Shown here: positions 6,062 through 8,217 of the stretch, piece after piece
How positions within the stretch are numbered: the first letter of the stretch is position 1
Layout: every line of letters starts with the position of its first letter
Assembly (NCBI GenBank): GCA_006227785.1
Contig: SBFU01000218.1
Location: forward strand, 1-8,217
Reading direction: 5' to 3'
Length of the DNA: 8,217 nucleotides
Origin: Burkholderiales bacterium
GTDB taxonomy: Bacteria > Pseudomonadota > Gammaproteobacteria > Burkholderiales > Burkholderiaceae_C
Position numbers and translations under genes: made by a program
Notes under the pieces: model-generated
The model's database searches: none
What the model was told of the DNA's origin: nothing
The model's input: the letters and a program-made list of their open reading frames with translations, nothing else

Positions 6062-6526
6062 ATGATCCTTTCCAGAACCAGCCAGTACGCCGTGCAGGCC
6101 CTGATCTACATGGCCACGCAACCGGGTGCCACGCCGGTCCTCAACAAGGATATCGCCGCCAAGCTCGGCGTGCCGGCGCCTTACCTGGCGAAAATCCTGC
6201 AAAGTCTTGCCAAGGGCAACCTGCTGTTCTCCTTCCGCGGCCGCCTAGGCGGCTTCTGCCTGCGCGACGGCGGGGAAAAGATCACGCTCATGGAAATCCT
6301 GCTGCTGACCGAGGGCCCCGCCTTTACCCAGAGCTGCCTGCTGGGCCTGAAGAAATGCAGCGACGAGACCGCCTGCCCCTTGCATTTCCGCTGGATCCCG
6401 GTGAAGAAGAAGATTATCGACCTGCTGCAGGAAACGACGCTGGACAAACTGGCGCGCGCGGTTGAAAGCGGCAAGTATCGGCTCGCCGACGTCCCGGGGC
6501 AGCTGTTCGAGCAGGTGAAGGCGTGA
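6062..6526 (+). CDS. Rrf2 family transcriptional regulator with iron-sulfur-type Cys3His motif
   Basis: Rrf2 proteins are winged-helix regulators; IscR, NsrR and RirA use a bound iron-sulfur cluster to sense cluster status, NO or iron. The 154-residue protein opens with the family signature LSRTSQYAVQALIYMA, then a helix-turn-helix (NKDIAAKLGVPAPYLAKILQ, about 28-47) and the wing FRGRLGGF (58-65). Cys92, Cys99, Cys105 and His108 lie in SCLLGLKKCSDETACPLH, a C-x6-C-x5-C-x2-H pattern. IscR has C-x5-C-x5-C-x2-H, so one extra residue is present. A further Cys66 lies in the wing. Cluster binding is likely from this pattern but not shown. It is not assigned to IscR or NsrR because no isc or NO-detoxification genes are beside it. 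It shares a four-base stop/start overlap with sco, so the two are probably co-expressed. Targets may include its own operon and oxidase genes. Confidence 0.92.
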   Translation: MILSRTSQYAVQALIYMATQPGATPVLNKDIAAKLGVPAPYLAKILQSLAKGNLLFSFRGRLGGFCLRDGGEKITLMEILLLTEGPAFTQSCLLGLKKCSDETACPLHFRWIPVKKKIIDLLQETTLDKLARAVESGKYRLADVPGQLFEQVKA

Positions 6527-7122
6527 GCCTGAAGCAGGCTGCAGCGGCCGTGCTGACCGCGCTGGCGCTCGTCGGATGCCAGCCGGCCTCCGCGCCGCCG
6601 CCGCAAAGCTTCCAGGCCACCGACATTACCGGCGCGCCCTTCGCCCGCGATTTCACCCTGACCGACCACCATGGCACGACGCGCAGCCTTGCCGATTTCC
6701 GTGGCAAGGCGGTGGCCGTGTTCTTCGGTTATACGCACTGCCCTGACGTCTGTCCGACGACCCTGGCGGATTTCGCCGCGGCGCTGAAGCAGCTGGGCCC
6801 GCTGGCGTCGAAGGTGCAGGTCATTTTCGTCACGGTCGACCCCGAGCGGGATACGCCGGATCTGCTGCGGCAGTTCGTGCCGGCGTTTGATCCGAGCTTC
6901 CTCGGCATGTATACGGACGCCGAGTCGCTTGAGCGGTTGGCGAAGGAATTCAAAGTGGTCTATCAAAAAAGTTCGGTGAAGGCCGACGATGACTATTTGA
7001 TCGACCACAGCGCTGGGACCTATGTCTACGATGCGCAAGGCCGTTTGCGGCTGCTGATGCCCTACGGCAGCAGTCCGGACGCCATCGCGAACGATCTCAA
7101 GACGCTGCTGTCTGCAGCCTGA
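6523..7122 (+). CDS. sco: Sco1/SenC family copper chaperone, predicted lipoprotein
   Basis: Sco/SenC proteins bind copper and deliver it to, or reduce thiols of, the CuA site of cytochrome c oxidase; in some bacteria they support cbb3 oxidase. The 199-residue protein has a short signal peptide with a lipobox LVGC (Cys19), so it is probably a lipid-anchored periplasmic protein rather than one with a membrane span. The domain starts at DFTLTDHHGTTRSLADFRGK. FFGYTHCPDVCPTTL gives Cys73 and Cys77 of the CxxxC copper site. DYLIDHSAGTYVYDAQG supplies His162, so the full Cys2His site is present. The start is GTG 6523, overlapping the rrf2 stop in a GTGA arrangement, with AGGTGA at 6513-6518 as ribosome site. 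In many relatives sco directly follows ctaB; here the Rrf2 gene and its promoter region intervene. Confidence 0.96.
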   Translation: MSLKQAAAAVLTALALVGCQPASAPPPQSFQATDITGAPFARDFTLTDHHGTTRSLADFRGKAVAVFFGYTHCPDVCPTTLADFAAALKQLGPLASKVQVIFVTVDPERDTPDLLRQFVPAFDPSFLGMYTDAESLERLAKEFKVVYQKSSVKADDDYLIDHSAGTYVYDAQGRLRLLMPYGSSPDAIANDLKTLLSAA

Positions 7123-7134
7123 TCAAGAGACGGC

Positions 7135-7164
7135 TTGCGGTCGACGGGGGGACTCCCCTATAAT
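7135..7164 (+). promoter_or_regulatory. Putative sigma-70-type promoter of ccoN
   Basis: TTGCGG (7135-7140), an 18-base spacer and a perfect TATAAT (7159-7164) form a plausible promoter, with transcription expected to start near 7171, about 70 bases before the ccoN ATG. The spacer ends with GGGGA-C-TCCCC (7148-7158), an 11-base palindrome abutting the -10 hexamer. No TTGAT-N4-ATCAA FNR/Anr box is visible upstream, although many ccoN promoters have one. The -10 is strong by eye and the -35 matches only three of six bases, which would fit an activated promoter. Confidence 0.6.
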
Positions 7165-7182
7165 TCCGTGCTTTTTAATATA

Positions 7183-7229
7183 AGCATATGCTGTTCAAAG
7201 CGCAGCAACAGGCGCTTTTTCGGGTCTAA
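7183..7229 (+). promoter_or_regulatory. Structured ccoN leader: palindrome, hairpin and possible 13-codon leader frame
   Basis: Downstream of the probable start site lies the perfect ten-base palindrome AGCATATGCT (7183-7192). Next comes a perfect seven-base-pair hairpin AAAGCGC (7197-7203) / GCGCTTT (7212-7218) around an eight-base loop; its 3' arm runs into a five-T tract (7216-7220), as in a weak intrinsic terminator. A frame starting at ATG 7188 reads [13 protein letters not shown] and stops at 7229, one base before the ccoN ribosome site. It contains the hairpin but has no evident ribosome site of its own. The elements are seen directly; an attenuator-like or leader-peptide function is speculative. 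Confidence 0.4.
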
Positions 7230-7240
7230 CAGGAGCGGTC

Positions 7241-8217
7241 ATGGCGGTCACCACATATTCCGGTGCGGAGCAGTACAACTTTGATATCGTCAAAAAATTT
7301 GCTGTCATGGCACTCATCTGGGCGGTCTTCGGCATGTTCGCCGGCGTCTGGATCGCCTCGGAACTGGCCTGGCCATTCCTGAATTTCGACAGCCCCTATT
7401 TCTCCTTCGGTCGCTTCCGCCCAGTCCACACCACCTCGGTGATCTTCGGCTTCGGCGGCTCGGCGCTCTTTGCCACCTCCTACTACGTCGTCCAGCGCAC
7501 CTGCCAGACCCGCCTGATCTCGGACGGCATGGCGAGCTTCACCTTCTGGGGCTGGATGGCGGTAATCGTGCTGGCCAACATCAGCTACGTCATGGGTTAT
7601 TCGCAGGGTCGCGAGTATGCCGAGATGGAGTGGCCGATCGACATCCTGATCGAGATCGTGTGGGTGACCTACCTGATCCTGTTCGTCGGCACCATCATGC
7701 GCCGCAAGCAGCCGCATATCTACGTTGCCAACTGGTTCTATCTGGCCTTCATCCTGGCGACCGCGCTCTTGCACACTTTCAACAACCTGGCGATGCCGGT
7801 CGACCTCTTCTCGATGAAGTCGTACAGCCTGTTCTCGGGCACCCAGGATGCGATGACGCAATGGTGGTACGGCCACAACGCGGTGGGCTTCTTCCTGACT
7901 GCCGCCTTCCTCGGCATGATGTATTACTTCGTGCCCAAGCAGGCCGGCCGTCCGATCTATTCCTATCGCCTGTCCATCGTCCACTTCTGGGCGCTGGGTT
8001 TCATGTACATGTGGGTGGGCGCGCATCACCTGCACTGGACCGCGCTGCCGGACTGGACCTCGTCGCTGGCCGCCGCCTTCTCCATCCTGCTCCTGATGCC
8101 CTCCTGGGGCGGCATGATCAACGGCATCATGACCCTGTCGGGTGCCTGGGACAAGCTGCGCACCGACCCGGTGATGCGCTTCATGATCGTCGCGCTGTCG
8201 TTCTACGGCATGTCGAC
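7241..8217 (+). CDS. ccoN: cbb3-type cytochrome c oxidase subunit I, N-terminal 325 residues; 3' end outside window
   Basis: CcoN is the catalytic subunit of the high-affinity cbb3 oxidase, used at low oxygen. ATG 7241 is supported by AGGAG at 7231-7235, five bases upstream. The frame stays open to the window end, giving 325 residues of about 475 expected. His63 in [15 protein letters not shown] is the low-spin heme b ligand. His212 in [11 protein letters not shown] and the His262-His263 pair in [14 protein letters not shown] are CuB ligands. Tyr256 in GFMYMW is the tyrosine cross-linked in cbb3 oxidases. These correspond to His60, His207, His257/258 and Tyr251 of Pseudomonas stutzeri CcoN. 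The heme b3 histidine lies beyond the window. About nine of twelve membrane spans are visible. No ccoO or later cco gene can be seen, though they normally follow. It has its own leader and promoter, so it is probably separate from rrf2-sco. Confidence 0.97.
   Translation, partial: MAVTTYSGAEQYNFDIVKKFAVMALIWAVFGMFAGVWIASELAWPFLNFDSPYFSFGRFRPVHTTSVIFGFGGSALFATSYYVVQRTCQTRLISDGMASFTFWGWMAVIVLANISYVMGYSQGREYAEMEWPIDILIEIVWVTYLILFVGTIMRRKQPHIYVANWFYLAFILATALLHTFNNLAMPVDLFSMKSYSLFSGTQDAMTQWWYGHNAVGFFLTAAFLGMMYYFVPKQAGRPIYSYRLSIVHFWALGFMYMWVGAHHLHWTALPDWTSSLAAAFSILLLMPSWGGMINGIMTLSGAWDKLRTDPVMRFMIVALSFYGMS

Noticed and set aside
6181..7038. Minus-strand open frame (285 codons) opposite rrf2 and sco
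   Set aside because: It spans two genuine genes with complete motifs and shows no domain, plausible start site or promoter of its own.
7113..7126. ATCAA half-site at the end of sco as a possible FNR box
   Set aside because: The partner half reads TGCAG rather than TTGAT, matching only two of five bases.
7226..8035. Minus-strand open frame (269 codons) opposite ccoN
   Set aside because: Charged, His/Asp/Glu-rich shadow of the ccoN reading frame; no family recognised.
1..8217. Mobile elements, CRISPR arrays, tRNA or rRNA genes, attachment sites
   Set aside because: No transposase or integrase motif, repeat-spacer pattern, tRNA cloverleaf or long terminal repeat was seen on either strand; all sequence is accounted for by the oxidase-related genes and short gaps.

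Overview
The window is a respiratory-chain region from a GC-rich Gram-negative bacterium, most likely a betaproteobacterium; a Rhodocyclales-type member such as the Azoarcus/Thauera group is my guess. The basis is gene content and order: ctaD, small protein, ctaG, DUF2970, ctaE, an opposite-strand 'twin transmembrane' DUF2909 gene, SURF1, an Sco-like protein, ctaA, ctaB, and later sco. From memory this is the usual betaproteobacterial aa3-type cytochrome c oxidase cluster. No genus can be fixed from the sequence alone.

Layout. Bases 1-2414 are a tightly packed plus-strand run: the 3' end of ctaD (oxidase subunit I), a 38-residue membrane protein, ctaG (CuB insertion), a 65-residue DUF2970 protein and ctaE (subunit III). 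A strong bidirectional terminator (2451-2483) separates ctaE from the convergent DUF2909 gene (2700-2500, minus). A 48-base divergent gap with an unusual near-palindromic layout follows. Bases 2749-5960 then carry surf1, an Sco-like thioredoxin-fold gene, ctaA (heme A synthase) and ctaB (heme O synthase), nearly end to end. After a 101-base gap with promoter-like sequence comes an Rrf2-family regulator with a Cys3His iron-sulfur-type motif, overlapping a GTG-started sco gene by four bases. A 118-base leader with a good sigma-70-like promoter, a palindrome, a hairpin and a 13-codon open frame precedes ccoN, subunit I of the high-affinity cbb3 oxidase, which is cut by the window end.

How it works together. 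CtaB makes heme O from heme B and CtaA converts it to heme A. SURF1 assists heme A delivery to subunit I, CtaG places copper in the CuB site, and Sco supplies copper to an oxidase. CtaD and CtaE are structural subunits. The Rrf2-sco pair sits between the aa3 cluster and ccoN, so it is positioned to link a redox, iron-sulfur or NO signal to oxidase copper loading or to the choice between oxidases; that link is inference.

I see no mobile element, CRISPR array, tRNA, rRNA or phage-like gene, and no clearly undescribed system. The points most worth checking are the Sco-like protein lacking the usual copper-binding histidine, the Rrf2 gene between ctaB and sco, and the structured leader of ccoN.
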